A stretch of 64,000 nt of DNA from Protula sp. h YS-2021 (taxonomy: Eukaryota; Annelida; Polychaeta; Sabellida; Serpulidae): positions 91,347,720 to 91,411,719 of the forward strand of contig OX457027.1 of NCBI GenBank assembly GCA_949752745.1, written 5' to 3'. The notes beneath the pieces are model-generated. The model had not been told where the DNA came from and did not search any database. It saw nothing but the letters and a program-made list of their open reading frames with translations. Shown piece by piece: positions 1-13,300 of this stretch. The position numbers were made by a program, and so were the translations under genes. Numbering within the stretch: position 1 is the first letter of the stretch; the number at the start of each line of letters is the position of its first letter.

Positions 1-1583
1 CTGCGGAGTAAAAAGGTATTACGCACAATTGACCGAACAGCCGTGGAGGTTTGTTGTTGAGCTTATTTAAAAGCGATTCCTCTCTGTTATAAGTACTAAT
101 TTCCGCGGAATCCTCAGTGGGTCTGTGGAGTAAAAATGTGTTATTCATAGGGAGGTTTTTTTGGAACTCTAAGAATGTCTTAAAACATTCTGAGACCATT
201 GTTTATGTTTTTTTGGGGGATTCTGAATGTCTTAAGACAATCTGAAACGTCTTGGGAGAAAAAGCTTGAGACACATCAGACTGTCGTAAAAAGCCGTAAT
301 TGGACTCTCAATTCAAAATGGCGATAAACAACATGTTTAAATAACAAATTGCAATGTATCCCGATTAGATTTTCTTAAGTTTTCATTGCAATATAACACA
401 TTTATCATGATACTTTGAAAATTTGGAGAATGTTTCGTTGTACGTAAAGCTTCGTCATTGTCATCGATAGCCATTTTCTGTTTTAAGACAGTATTTTTTT
501 TTGACGGCTGTTTTAAGACAAACCTAACTCTGTGCAGCTTTTCGCGCATGTTTTCAGACGCATGAAAACAGGCCAAACAAAAAAAAAAAAAAACTCAGAT
601 AGCAGACCTAACCGCCGTAGAGGTTGGCTGTTGGACAACAACGCATTAATTCCAAGAAGTCTTTTCAAACATAAGGAACAAATGATTCTCATAAATCTAA
701 AAGCTCAGCTAGCCAGCACAAACAATAGATACATTGTTTATCGTTACTAATTACTTGATCCACTTCATCCATGCATCTGTCTTATTTTCAAAAAAAAAAT
801 TATAAAGTAAAAAAAACGCTTTGTCAATTCCTAGAAAGAATTAAAATGCGCAATTAAACATTTCAAACATGAGAGCAAGCAGTATTTTTCAAGCATTTTT
901 TAATCAACTAAAGGTGTTATAAAGCAGATGGAATTATAAATATTATAAAATATGATGACGTCATAATGAAAAAGAATACATATATAAAAATGAAATATAA
1001 CGATTTTGTTGTCAATGTGATATAAAGAGACTTTCTAATTTAATGCGTGAATGGTTAAGTACAATGTATGTGGAGATATCGATGATGTTATTGATGAACT
1101 TAATGTTATATTAATGAAGCTTGTATATTGCATTATATATACTTGAATTGCATGTTATTAATTTCTATTTTTGAATTTTATCACATTATGCTCTGACATT
1201 TTGTATCAGATAAAATCCTGCTATCTGAAACAAGTTATAAAATATGAAGTTAATACACATTTCAATGTTATTTTTTCTGTTCCCACGCAGGCTATAGAAT
1301 ACAAGTAACGACTAGTTTATTCTGCTCACCAGTGCAACTACCACAGGATAATAACAGATATGCTGGTCGTTCATGTTCAAAACTAGCTATTTTATAATGT
1401 GAGCAACTGCCTGTTCCTTAATACGTTATACTGATTATCTCAAACAAGTTACCGAATGACAAAGAGGCATTTTTTATTTCACCCAAATTTGAAAAGCATA
1501 ACAGTATGTTTTTTTGTATATTTTAGACCATTTCATCTTTTCTGTTTTTTATTTTGCTGTAGCTCTTCAAACACTGAAAAATT

Positions 1584-1658
<75 letters not shown>

Positions 1659-2003
1659 AACATTATAACTATAAATACAAATATCATGTTCAAGATTTTT
1701 ATATATATGTAATTACGAAAATGCCACGATGAAAGCCAAGAGCAGCTCCTATCCGGGATGTAAATTAAAAAAAAACCTTTAACTGATAAAACAAAGGCTA
1801 GACACACTTGAGCCACAGCGTGTAAAAATGTAGTAGGAATTGGTAGTACATTCTGCTCTGTAAAATAAATTATCTGGGAATCGCGTGTGACGGTTCAGAG
1901 ACTATTTTTCCGAAATTGGCAGTGAACAACTAAAAAAGTAAAATACTATTTGTCTGGTTCCCTGTCCAAAAATTATTTGATGCAGAAAGTGTTTGACTAG
2001 TTA
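1..2003. other. AT-rich non-coding flank
   Basis: No gene is recognised here. Short open frames are low-complexity and match no family I know. The first 500 bases carry diverged repeats of a motif around CTTAAGACA. The only distinct structure is an (AG)n microsatellite near 1.6 kb. Confidence 0.5.
1587..1654. repeat. (AG)n microsatellite
   Basis: An almost pure AG dinucleotide run of about 68 bases. It creates artificial Arg-Glu and Ser-Leu open frames on the two strands, which should not be read as proteins. Confidence 0.95.
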
Positions 2004-2604
2004 ATGGCTATTGGCCACATTCTCTTGGACCGTCTCGAAAAATCAAGAGGCTCTCGAAAAATCGAGAGGTGTTCTCTTGGATAAGTTCTCGTTATCTAGA
2101 GACAGTTTTTGTCTCGGAAAACTTCTCTCGAGAAGGTCAGATACAAGATGGCGGAAATGTAAACAAAGGCATTTGCACAACTTATTTGTCAAAATGCATG
2201 TGAATTGCGAACATTTAAGAGTAGAAATTTAGTTCAAGGAAGATTTTAGACGTGGTTGCACTAGGTATAGTGAAATACAAGAGGACCCAAAGGTTTAACC
2301 TCAGTTACTACAGATTGAGGTCGAATCTGTAACACCGTTGGTACTGCTGAAGTGGTAGGGACGTTATTAGGTAAAACAGATCACATTCAAACCAATGCCC
2401 CAACAAACGATTGTCACAGGATATATTTCTGGCATATAAATTACATATTTATCTGAAATAAGCACAAAATAACTAGATTTGTGTTTTTTTATTTCTCGAT
2501 TTTTTGAGACGTGTTCTTTTGGACGGTGTATCTGGAGCCTCTCTGGTCTGTTTGGAGAGTGGATTCTCAATTTTCTGAGAGGTCCAAAAGAATGTGGCCA
2601 TTAC
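2004..2604. mobile_element. Terminal-inverted-repeat element, MITE-like, non-coding
   Basis: The two ends are inverted copies. TGGCCACATTCTCTTGG near 2013 is matched by the reverse complement of CCAAAAGAATGTGGCCA near 2583, with further imperfect matches inward (CTCGAAAAATC against GATTTTTTGAG). The inner arms also hold repeated GAGAG/CTCTC segments. There is no coding potential, so this looks like a non-autonomous DNA transposon of about 0.6 kb. The exact ends and the target duplication are uncertain. Confidence 0.6.
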
Positions 2605-2619
2605 TTCATGTAAACAACA

Positions 2620-3620
2620 ACACCTGAGAACAAAACTTTTCTTGAGAAGTTCTTTATCACGTCAAAATACTAGTTGTGGTAATGGTTTGAATAAACGGTT
2701 CATACCAAGAAAAGCTGTTAATCAAGGTATCCCAAGAAAACATACAGTGGCTTCTCTGCCCACACATAGAGCAAACTCACTGTCTGGGATAGTCCTAGCT
2801 CCGAGTAGCTCTGACTTGTATAACATCGTATATCTCTCTGTCAGAGCTACGAAGCCTTCCATTGTCCCACTAATAGGAGTCAAGTTCATGTGTTCTGAGG
2901 CACGAATCCTGCATACCAGTCCCAATAATTCAAACATTTACTGAAAGTTCATGCATAAAATGCCCTTTTTGCAAAACAGGCACAATTTTTAGTGAGCTGT
3001 ATATTTTTTATTTGTTCATAAAAGTGCAGAAAAATTAGCTTCCGCACCCACGTGTCAAATGTTTGTTTACATTCTGGCCTTTAAATGTCACATGACCAAA
3101 CTCAGATGACCAAAAATTTAAATAAAGGGGTCATAGTTTATTTGTAAAATATATACTAAAATACTTGATAAATGCAAAGTTAGGTATAAATTTATTTTGT
3201 ATACCCATAATATTTGACGTTTTATTTTTTACATTCTTTTAAAATATGAATTGAAAAGTTTTTTGGTGGATAATTGCAAAAATTATTGTTTCTCTTTCAC
3301 GTAATAAAGTATGCTCCCTGTATACAAACAAATGTCAGTTATTGCGGGAGAATTGTAGTTATTTCCGTGTTATTTTCTTTTAAAGAAAGCGTAACACAGA
3401 AGTTGTATATCATTACCGTTGTACTTTGAGGGCCTTTAGTAAATGCCAATAAAAACTTATGGGTCGTTGATTCACGCATAAAGCAGCCACAGGGGTGCCT
3501 CAGAGCGAGCGCAGTTGACTTGCTTATCGTTATATAGCGAGGCTTTGAAGCGGTGCCCGGAAACTTTGTAGAGTACCGCTTCTTGGAGCTAGGATAGTCC
3601 CAGCGGACCCTTTCTCCTAG
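2620..3620. repeat. Dispersed non-coding repeat, copy 1 (plus orientation)
   Basis: This stretch recurs in inverted orientation at about 34.6-37.35 kb. Shared landmarks are the cassette around TGTATAACATCGTATATCTC, the segment ending GAGGCACGAATCCTGCAT, TTTGTTTACATTCTGG, and the block containing TTTGAGGGCCTTTAGTAAATG. No protein is encoded. It may be a long non-autonomous transposon or a decayed element of unknown class. Confidence 0.6.
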
Positions 3621-4599
3621 TGTTTCTTTTGTGACAGATCTGTCTGTCCATGTGTTTCTTTTGTGACAGATCTGTCTGTCAAGCCAAAAAAGTCATTGAC
3701 TTGCTGTTTCTTTCGCACTTCAAGTCACTTGAAAGCGTGCTTTCAACGTGTTTCCGGTTTTAGGTGTTTTGACAGCTTTGACTAAGCTTTTTGGGCCTGT
3801 CAGCTACCGACCTTGACCTTCTTGCCGACATTTAATACGAAACCGTGGTATTAATGGAAACGTAGTCAACAGTACTGATCAAAAACTCCAGATAATTGTG
3901 GGTAGTGTTGTAATTTTCACAATATGAATTAATAAATACAGATAATTGTGTTTCCCCAAACGACGCCATATTTCTTCTTATTGTCACGTGATTTTAAACA
4001 CTTATCCAAAAAAAAATCTGTCACAATTTCGTTTCTTTCACTTGACGTATGTTGTAAACAAACAGCTGTCAAACAGCTGTTATTTCCACTGCGCAGGTTG
4101 TTTATATTTTCAGTGTTTACAACATTCGTCACACTAAAGAAACACACGGTCTATCTTCCTAGGTCAGAAAGGCTCACAGTTCCTTCAATAGAAATGACCA
4201 TTGATCTCAATTTTCGAGGCTCTGGATCTTTCGGCGCACGTTCAAGGACACCGAGGCTCGAACTGGCAGGCGTTTATTTCGAAAGCACACTGATAAGGAC
4301 CCTGGCGCATTATTTTCGCCCTCAGCGAAACTCCCAAACTAGAGTAAAGCGTGGTTTTGCGACTGTGGATTCACTGTTGTGGGCGATAATGAGGGATTCG
4401 ATATCTTGATCTCAAGAAACATATATTTTTCTCAGTAAAAAATTGTTATCTGCCCATAAAACTTGTGCGCCATAATCTACAATTTGACCATTTATGTGAT
4501 GCACCCTTTCTAAAATAACGCCGTTGGCCCCAGTCGTGCGCCGAGATTTGAAAATTGACATCAGTGACATTTCCTATTATAGGAACTGTGACCCTTTCT

Positions 4600-5340
4600 G
4601 TCCTAGGAAGATAGAAAGGGTCCGCTGGGACTATGTCTGGGATAGCTCCGAGTCAGCTCTGACCTTAGCTCCGAGTCAGCTCTGACTTGTATAACATCGT
4701 ATATCTCTCTGTCAGACCAGAAACTTTGTAGAGTACCGCTTCTTGGAGCTATGCTGAACTGTATAACATCGTATATATCTGGAAACTTTTTAGCGCACCG
4801 CTTCTTGGAGCTATGTCTTGGACAACTTGCGAGTGAAGCTATAAGCCTATGAGGGAGAGGAGATAAAATTGGCAAAAGTAGATCATATTTCGTGGTTACA
4901 GAAAATGAAATTCCGACTCAACTAAATAAACTACCTGCAAATTTGGTAACCATTTCGACTAAAATAGACCTTATGGATCTACTGTAGCCATTCACTCTCC
5001 CCCCTCTCGTACTCGTTATCATCCTGTGGGTGTATTGAATAAAATGCGCAAAATTTTGAAATTCGAGTGCAAGAGAATCGGGTGAAACTAATGAATGATA
5101 GAAGAAATACAACAAAGAAAAAAAAGGGAAGCTCATACTCGGAACATGAAAGAAATTTAAACTTAAAATTATGTGTTAAAACTTGTGAACATTTTTTAAA
5201 ATAGCATACGGGTTGTTAAAAAATACGATTGCTCTTTGGTGCAGAGAAATTTTGGCGAAATCTCTCTCATTTCTGTCATTGTTTACCCGGTCTGCGCATT
5301 TTATGTTGATTTGGCTCATACCATATTGAGATGCCCGATC
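4600..5340. repeat. Dispersed repeat, related to the 2.6-kb and 36-37-kb copies
   Basis: It contains several copies of the cassette seen at 2.8 kb (AGCTCCGAGTCAGCTCTGAC, then TGTATAACATCGTATATCTC). A second part with ATAAAATGCGCAAAATT and TTTACCCGGTCTGCGCATTT also occurs at 37.2 kb, 37.97 kb and in HCFC1 intron 1 near 42.5 kb. It is non-coding. Confidence 0.55.
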
Positions 5341-5599
5341 GATATGAGAATGGCATAAATATAAACCTTAGTCACAAAGCCTACCAGCCATATACGGCAA
5401 AGGCCTCCTTGCGCCCATCTAAGGCCCGGTAGAAGATAGTCCTAGATGACTTTTACTGGGACTAGGTAGAAGAGTGTCTTATAATCAGGAGAGCTATTGT
5501 ACATTTTTGACAGCAGTTGTGCACCAGTGCAAGGGAAACGAGACACGATGTGGAAGTAGAACAAATCGTAACCTAAGTAACTGTAATAACACCTAGAAT

Positions 5600-6570
5600 A
5601 TTTCAAAGCTTTCTATGGTCTATTTTTATACTTCTGGGTTTTTTATTGCTTACGAGCATATGCCAGTAATTATCCCCTGTGTAACGGACGGATATAATTA
5701 TGAAATTGTCCGTCCGTCTGTCTGTCTGTCCGCACTTTTTTGTTCGCGCGGTATCTCTGTTACTATTTATCGGAAGCAAACCAAATGTTACAGGAAGAAA
5801 GTATATATAGTGGAGTTTTGCAACGGCAGGTTATTTTTCGATTTTGTCGAAAAATGTGAAAATTTCGACAATTTTCCATTTTTGACTTAGTTGTTTTTGT
5901 ATCAATTTTGTTCGCGCGATACCTCTGTTACTATTTATCGGAAGCAAACCAAACGTTTTTTCGATTTTGTAAAAAAAGTGTGAAAATTTCGACGATTTTA
6001 CATTTTTGGACTTAAATGTTTTTGTATCAATTTTTTTCGCGCGGTATCTATGTTGCTATTTATCGGAAGCAAACTAAATGTTATAGGAAGAAAGCATATA
6101 TAGTGAAGTTGTGCATCGATAAGTTATTTTTTGGATTTGGTAAACAAAAATGTGAAAATTTTGACGTTTTTACATTTTTTGACTTAGTCGTTTTTGTATA
6201 AATTTGTTCGCTCGATATCTCTGCAATTTTTTATCGGAAGCAAACCAAACCTACAGACAGAAAGCATATATAGTGAAGTTGTGCAACGGCAGGTTCTTAT
6301 CCCCCGTGTAAGGGTGGGATATAGTTATGAACTTGTCCGTCTGTCTGTCCGCACTTTTGTTCGCGCGATATCTCCGAGGCACTTTATATTGTAGGCATAA
6401 AAAGACCATTAATTGTAACTGTGCAGCGTCAGGTTATTTTTTGAAAAAAATATTAAAAAAGGAAAATTTGGTGCAAGGTTGAAAAATACGTTGTTATGAA
6501 CTTTTCTTTAGGCAAAATGTAGCAGGTTTTTTAATGTCCTGTTACACGGGGGATCCTGCCTCACCGAGGC
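5600..6570. repeat. Local tandem array of ~130-170-bp degenerate units, with hairpin-(TCTG)n elements
   Basis: Units containing TTCGCGCGGTATCTCTGTTA followed by TTTATCGGAAGCAAACCAAA recur near 5745, 5910, 6038 and 6205. Two of the flanking parts begin with an inverted repeat (for example TATCCC...GGGATA near 6299) and then TCCGTCTGTCTGTCCGCAC. No coding capacity is credible. Confidence 0.65.
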
Positions 6571-6719
6571 TCTAGTTAGCTGTGTTTTGCACTAGCAGTT
6601 ATGCAGTCAGTGGTTTCATCACTTTATTTCCTTTTTAGTACTGTACAGACTACATCTGATGTATCGCGCACAGTTCGATGCGAGATCACAACAGAAATAA
6701 GGACAGCTGTGTAGTGTGC

Positions 6720-8300
6720 AGGACACAAACGTATACACATTGATACGAAAACCATTGCTTGCACGTCTAGATGAGCGGGGTGGGCTGGGCCTGTTCTCGG
6801 AACATCTTCAAGCCCTGACAGGCTGCTCCATCAGCTGGAAGCTGTTTCCAAAATCGAAGAAAAAAATGACTTTTGGTCAAGCTGTGTCTTGGCGAATGGG
6901 ACCATATTGTCGTGTTAGAAACCTCTGACGGAAATTCTTTGGACGAGGTTGTTCGATGGGAGTGTCCACGACACAAGGCTCTGTACAAGAAGACAACCTT
7001 GGCGTGTGCTCGTCTTTCCCGTAGTGTATTCCATTGAAGCTGTTGTAACATTCGCGTCACACTTTGGGTTCGGTGGTAATTTGCCAACATGAATCGCGCC
7101 GCTCTTCTTTGGACCGTTTCTTACCCTTTACGTGTTGGCATTGGTGTTGGGACCCCAGGCGGTGCTGACGTATTTTATTACTGGTTTAACCATGGCTTTA
7201 TGTGCAGCTTCTTTGATCTGGTGTGGATATTTGGCCAGAATCCTCCTGAGGAAGGAACACGTTTGGTTCGCTTTGTGGGTTAGGTTATCTGTATGGGTGT
7301 TCCAAGTTAATTGATTGTGTAGGTAGGTATTTCACACTTTCCACACTTTCAAGGGGTAGCTGGTGAATGGTGTAGGTAGAATTTGTAGGGTTCTTCTTAT
7401 TGGTGATTCGCATAACATTTCGCGGGATTGAAGCGCAGCTGCCAGTCGTTTTCCCCACGCTGAAGGTTGTCTTTGTGCGCCTGGAGAGCTTTAGGTTTCC
7501 GTATAAGATGCTATCACCAACAAAAAAGTTTCACTTTTGATCCATGAGGGACATAGTGTGGGAGGTCGTTAATACATATGAAGGAAAGTATTGGCTTTAC
7601 CTCACTTCCTTGCGAAACAGCAGATTCTACTCCAGCGGTGCCTGACTTTTTTTCCTTCCAGATGTACTTCTTGTGATCTGTTCGCGAGGAAGTACTTTAT
7701 CCAGTGGTAAGTTGGGCCGACTTTGCCCTAGTAATTTAATTTCTAGAGCAGACAGAGATGGGGAACTAAGTGACAGGCTTCCGAGAAGTCCAATACAAAT
7801 GCGAAAATTTGGTTTTTGTTGTCTGTTCTTTTTGCCAAAAAGCTTTTTGTGGAGTGTCACGTGAAGGTCTGCGTCTGAAGACATGGTGAACGCCTGTTAA
7901 GATATTGTTTGTATCGAGACTGGTCATCGGCCTACTGGCTATGATGTTCTCCACAATTTTGCATGTAACAAAGGTAAGCGAAGTGGGTCTGTGGTTTTCA
8001 GCTTTTGCTTTTCTACCTTTCTTGTAGACAGGGGCTACATTTTCTGTTTTGCAGTCATCTGATACACTACCCTGGTCAAATAATTCTTGAAATAATACCG
8101 TGTGAGTTGGGCTGAGAGGTCGTGTAGTAGTCGCGTAGGGATAGTGTCGGACAGGCATACCGTGCAAAGTTGGAGATTTTGCAACAATTCCTGGATTACT
8201 GCAGGCTTGGTCTCGATGGTGGGTATTTTTACATATGGGGCTGGCACCTTTATCGGGAAATGTGTGGGCATCTTTACCCTTGTTAAGCACACTGGCGAAC
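6720..8300 (-). pseudogene. Decayed non-LTR retrotransposon reverse transcriptase (LINE fragment)
   Basis: On the minus strand, pieces of one reverse-transcriptase ORF follow each other in frame-shifted order. Near 8180-7950 is the palm and fingers part with APVYKKGRKAKAENHRPTSL, the usual KKG...NYRP(I/V)SLT motif. Next come INDLP...KLFVGD near 7580-7510, where a functional enzyme has FADD, then NPAKC near 7420, and the C-terminal part with SVTRMLQQLQW...RRAHAKV near 7060-6990, ending LWxxLP-like near 6850. The frameshifts and the lost catalytic aspartate show it is dead. The family is in the CR1/Jockey-like range of non-LTR elements; the clade is not determined. No endonuclease domain is visible upstream, so this is a 5'-truncated copy. 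Confidence 0.8.
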
Positions 8301-8389
8301 TATTCATTCAAAATGTTGGCTTTAGATTGAGTATCGCTAGTGCACTATCAGTCTCACGCGCCTACAGCATTTATTAGTGGATGGATTCA

Positions 8390-8600
8390 TTTGATATTTT
8401 ACCCATGGTTGGTCCCGACCTTTGTGCAGTGCAATGACCAGGAATTTTTGAAATATGACATAAATTGACAAAATGGTGAATTTTTAAGCGTTTGCAAAGT
8501 GTGTTTTTGGAGTTAGCATATACTGGAATCGGTCTCACGCACCTAGAGCATTTATTATATTTCTCCCTTATTTGATGTGTCCGTCCATCTGTCCGCAGTG
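8390..8600. repeat. Dispersed repeat shared with 17.5-17.76 kb
   Basis: The segment with GTGGATGGATTC, TGTGCAGTGCAATGACCAGG, TTTGCAAAGTGTGTTTTTGG and GCACCTAGAGCATTTATTA is repeated with few changes near 17520-17745. It is non-coding. Confidence 0.75.
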
Positions 8601-8862
8601 AGTTCTTGTGAAATTAATGAGTCGATTTTTCTCAAAACATACATACATATTGGGGTACATGTCTAGACGATGCCCGTATTATTATTTTGTCGTTCCTTCA
8701 AAAATTGTATTTTTGGCAAATTTTTGTTTGAACATGGGGGGGGGGGGGGGATTCGTGCATTTTTTCACTTTGGCAGGCTAAATCACCAAAATAGTGAGTT
8801 GGATAAGGCTCAGACGTCGCAAGAAGAACACAAATATAGCGCAAATGTATAGTGTATAGTTT

Positions 8863-8922
8863 TTAGCCCAGCTTACGTTACACGTAAGCTGGGGTATTCC
8901 TATCGGTTTGCGGGCGGTGTCC

Positions 8923-8973
<51 letters not shown>

Positions 8974-8975
8974 GT
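8863..8975. repeat. Perfect hairpin followed by a (GTTA)n microsatellite
   Basis: CAGCTTACGT and ACGTAAGCTG form a perfect 10-bp stem with a 3-base loop, near 8867-8889. About 35 bases later a TTAG tetranucleotide run of about 12 units occupies 8923-8973. Confidence 0.85.
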
Positions 8976-8989
8976 TTATTTAGTAAACT

Positions 8990-9642
8990 TTGGTTCAAAA
9001 TGCATCTCCTCCTACAATTTTGAACCGATGTCATTTATTTTTGGTGTGAGGCATCCCTAAGGGGTCGTGCATACGGCTTGTGCTTTTCTAGTCGATCGGG
9101 TGATTTTTGAATTTTTGGCGAATTTTTAAAGAAAAAATTTTAAAATGTATCTCCTCCTACATTTTTGACCCGATGTCATTTATTTTTGGTATGAGGCACC
9201 CCTAAAGGGTCGTGCATACGGCTTGTGCTTTTTTAGTCGATCGCGCAATTTTTGTATTTTTGGGGAATTTTTAAAGCAAAAATTTCGAAAATAATTCAAA
9301 ATGCATCTACTCCTACAATTTTGATTCCATGTCATTTATTTTTGGTGTGAGGCATCCTTAAGGAGTCGTGCATACGGCTTGTGCTTTTTTAGTCGATTGG
9401 GTGATTTTTGAATTTTAGGGGAATTTTTAAAGAAAAAAATTTAAAATGTGTCTCCTCCTACATTTTTGACCCGATGTGATTTATTTTTGGTATGAGGCAC
9501 CCCTAAAGTGCCGTGCATACGGCTTGTGCTTTTCTAGTCGATCGGGTGATTTTTTAATTTTTGGGGAATTTTTGAAGAAAAAAATTTAAAATGTATCTCG
9601 TCCTACATTTTTGATCCGATGTCTTTTTTTTTTAGCCCAGTT
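8990..9642. repeat. Tandem array, about five units of ~148 bp
   Basis: Units begin near 8999, 9144, 9299, 9447 and 9589. Landmarks are ATGCATCTCCTCCTAC, GATGTCATTTATTTTTGG, TCGTGCATACGGCTTGTGCT and AGTCGATCGGGTGATTTTT. They are AT-rich and non-coding. Confidence 0.85.
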
Positions 9643-10375
9643 GGCTTTTTAGCCAACAGGGCTATACAGATGGGGGCAAGTGTTTTTAACCTTCTACTGC
9701 ATTAGGAAATTTTTTTATTTTTTGGTTTAAACCATTTTTGGCGATTTTATTGCCAATTTGGGCAAAATACAAAAAAACCTATCTAGTCCCTCATTTTTCA
9801 TCGGAAGATTCCGAAATTTTTTATGAAGAAACTAGAACTAAGGGGTGAAAAAAGTACTTTTTTCGATTTTTGAATTTCGCCTTATTTTTGAATCTACTTA
9901 GCTTCAAAGTTTGCAACTTCTAAAAATTGGCAAATTTCCATTTTTTGTCTTAACAAAGTAGTTAAAGTGGAATATCTTTTTTATTTTTCATCCGATTCGT
10001 ACCAAATTTTAAACGCGAGTTTTTAACCTTCTACTGCATTAGGAATTTTTTTTATTTTTTGGTTTAAACCATTTTTGGCGATTTTATTGCCAATTTGGGC
10101 AAAATACGAAAAAATCTATCTAGTCCCTCATTTTTCATCGGAAGATTCCGAAATTTGTTATGAAGAAACTAGAACTAAGGGGTGAAAAAAGTACATTTTT
10201 CGATTTTTGAATTTCGCCTTATTTTTGAATCTACTGAGCTTCGAAGTTTGCAGCTTTTAAAAAATTGGAAATTTCCATTTTTCTTCTTAAAAAAGCAAAG
10301 TTTCAATTTGCAGAGGGGCACAATATGTTACATGCAAGTACTTCTGGTTGGACTTTTCAGTAATTTTGTTGTCAG
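9643..10375. repeat. Hairpin-led repeat with two tandem copies of ~338 bp
   Basis: It starts with the hairpin GTTGGCTTTTTAGCCAAC near 9650, extended by AGCCC and GGGCT. The block beginning AACCTTCTACTGCATTAGG occurs near 9688 and again near 10026 with high identity. It abuts the 114-bp satellite that starts at about 10.39 kb. Confidence 0.8.
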
Positions 10376-10389
10376 TGGGTCATTTCTAT

Positions 10390-13300
10390 GATATTTTCAA
10401 GTGGGCGATAATAGGGAACATTGGGCGATAAAGCAAGAAAGTTGTAATTTTCGGTTTAAAAGTGCAGGAATCAATTCTATGTCCCAAAAATATGATAAAT
10501 ATGATATTTTTCGGATGGGCGATAATAGGGAATATTGGTCGATACTGCAAGAAAGTTGTAATTTTCGCTTTAAAAGTGCAGAAAACAATTCTAGGACCCG
10601 AAAATATGATAAATATAATATTTTTCGGGTGGGCGATAATAGGGAACATTTTGCGAAAATGTAAGAAAGTTGTAATTTTCGCTTTCAAAGTGCAGGGATC
10701 AGTTCTATGACCCGAAAATATGATAAATGTGATATTTTTCGGGTAGGCGATAATAGGGAATATTGGGCGATAATGTAAGAAAATTGTAATTTTCGCTTTA
10801 AAAGTGCAGGAATCAATTCTATGTCCCGAAAATATGATAAATGTAATATTTTTCGGGTGGGCGATAATAGGGAATATTGGGCGATAATGCAAGAAAGTTG
10901 TAATTTTCGCTTTAAAAGTGCAGGGATCAATTCTATGACCCGAAAATATGATAAATGTGATATTTTTCGGGTGGGCGATATCAGGGAATATTCGGCGAAA
11001 AAGAAAGAAAGTTGTAATTTTCGCTTTAAATGTGCAGGAAACAATTCTAGGACCCGAAAATATGATAAATATAATATTTTTCGGGTGGGCGATAATAGGG
11101 AACATTGGGCGATAATGCAAGAAATTTGTAATTTTCGCTTTTAAAGTACAGGAATCAATTCTATGAACCGAAAATATGATAAATGTGATATTTTTCAGGT
11201 GGGCGATAATAGGGAATATTGGGCGATAATATAAGAAGATTGTAATTTTCGCTTTATAATTGCAGGAATCAATTCTATGACCCGAAAATATGATAAATGT
11301 GCTATTTTTCGTGTGGGCGATAATAGGGAACATTGGGCGATAATGCAAGAAAGTTGTAATTTTTGCTTTAAAAGTGCAAGAATATATTCTGTGACCCGAA
11401 AATATGATAAATATGATATTTTTCGGATGGGCGATAATAGGGAATATTGGGCGATCCTGTAAGAAAGTTGTAAGTTTCACTTTAAAAGTGCAGGAAACAA
11501 TTCTAGGACCCGAAAATATGATAAATATAATATTTTTCGGGTGGGCGATAATAGGGAACATTGGGCGATAATGTAAGAAAGCTGTAGTTTTCGCTTTATA
11601 ATTGCAGGAATCAATTCTATGACCCGAAAATATGATAAATGTGCTATTTTTCGTGTGGGCGATAATAGGGAACATTGGGCGATAATGCAAGAAAGTTGTA
11701 ATTTTTGCTTTAAAAGTGCAGGAATCAATTCTGTGACCCAAAAATATGACCAATGTGATATTTTACGGGGGGCGATAGCAGGGAATATTGGGCGATAAAG
11801 CAAGAAAGTTGTAATTTTCGCTTTAAAAGTGCAGGAAACAATTCTAGGACCCGAAAATATGATAAATATAATATTTTTCGGGTGGGCTATAATAGGGAAT
11901 ATTGGGCGATAATGTAAGAAAATTGTAATTTTCGCTTTAAAGTGCAGGAATCAATTCTATGACCCTAAAATATGATAAATATGATATTTTTTCGGATGGT
12001 CGGTAATAGGGATCATTGGGCGATAGTGCAAGAAAGTTGTAATTTTCGCTTTAAAAGTGCAGGAAACAATTCTATGACCCGAAAATATGATAAATATGAT
12101 ATTTTTCGGGTGGGCGATAATAGGGAACGTTGGGCGATAATGTAAGAAAGTTGTAATTTTCGCTTTAAAAGTGCAATAATCAATTCTATGACCCGAAAAT
12201 ATGATAAATATGATATTTTTCGTGTCGGCGATAATAGGGAACATTGGGCGATAATGCAAGAAAGTTGTAATTTTCGCTTTAAAAGTACAAGGATCAATTC
12301 TATGACCCGAAAATATGATAAATGTGATATTTTTCGTGTAGGCGATAATAGGGAATATTGGGCGATAATGTAAGAAAGTTGTAATTTTCACTTTAAAAGT
12401 GCAGGAATCAATTCTATGACCCGAAAATATGATAAATGTGATATTTTTCGGATGGGCGATAATAGCGAAAATTCGGCAATAATGTAAGAAAGTTGTAATT
12501 TTCGCTTTAAAAGTACAGGAATCAATTCTGTTACCCGAAAATATGATAAATATGATATTTTTCGGATGGGCGATAATAGGGAATATTGGGCGATAATGCA
12601 AGAAAGTTGTAATTTTCGCTTTAAATGTGCAGGAAACAATTCTAGGACCCGAAAATATGATAAATATAATATTTTTCGGGTGGGCGATAATAGGGAACAT
12701 TGGGCGATAATGTAAGAAAGTTGTAATTTTCGCTTTAAAAGAGCAGGAATCAATTCTATAACACGAAAATATGATACATATGATATTTTTCGGATAGCCG
12801 ATAATAGGGAATATTGGGCGATAATGCAAGAAAGTTGTAATTTTCGCTTTAAAAGTGCAGGGATCAATTCTATGTCCCGAAAATATGATAAATATGATAT
12901 TTTTTGGATGGGCAATAATAGGGAAAATTCTGCGATAATGCAAGAAAGTTGTAATTTTCGCTTTAAAAGTGCAGGAATCAATTCTATGACCCGAAAAATA
13001 TCACATTTATCATATTTTCGGGTGGGCGATAATAGGGAACGTTGGGCGATAATGTAAGAGAGTTGTAATTTTCGCTTTAAAAGTGCAATAATCAATTCTA
13101 TGACCCGAAAATATGATAAATATGATATTTTTCGTGTCGGCGATAATAGGGAACATTGGGCGATAATGCAAGAAAGTTGTAATTTTCGCTTTAAAAGTAC
13201 AAGGATCAATTCTATGACCCGAAAATATGATAAATGTGATATTTTTCGGATGGGCGATAATAGGGAACATTGGGCAATAATGTAAGAAAGTTGTAATTTT

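Noticed and set aside
3948..4409. 153-residue plus-strand open frame
   Set aside because: It starts in AT-rich repeat sequence, has no recognisable domain, and its parts lie in a dispersed-repeat region.
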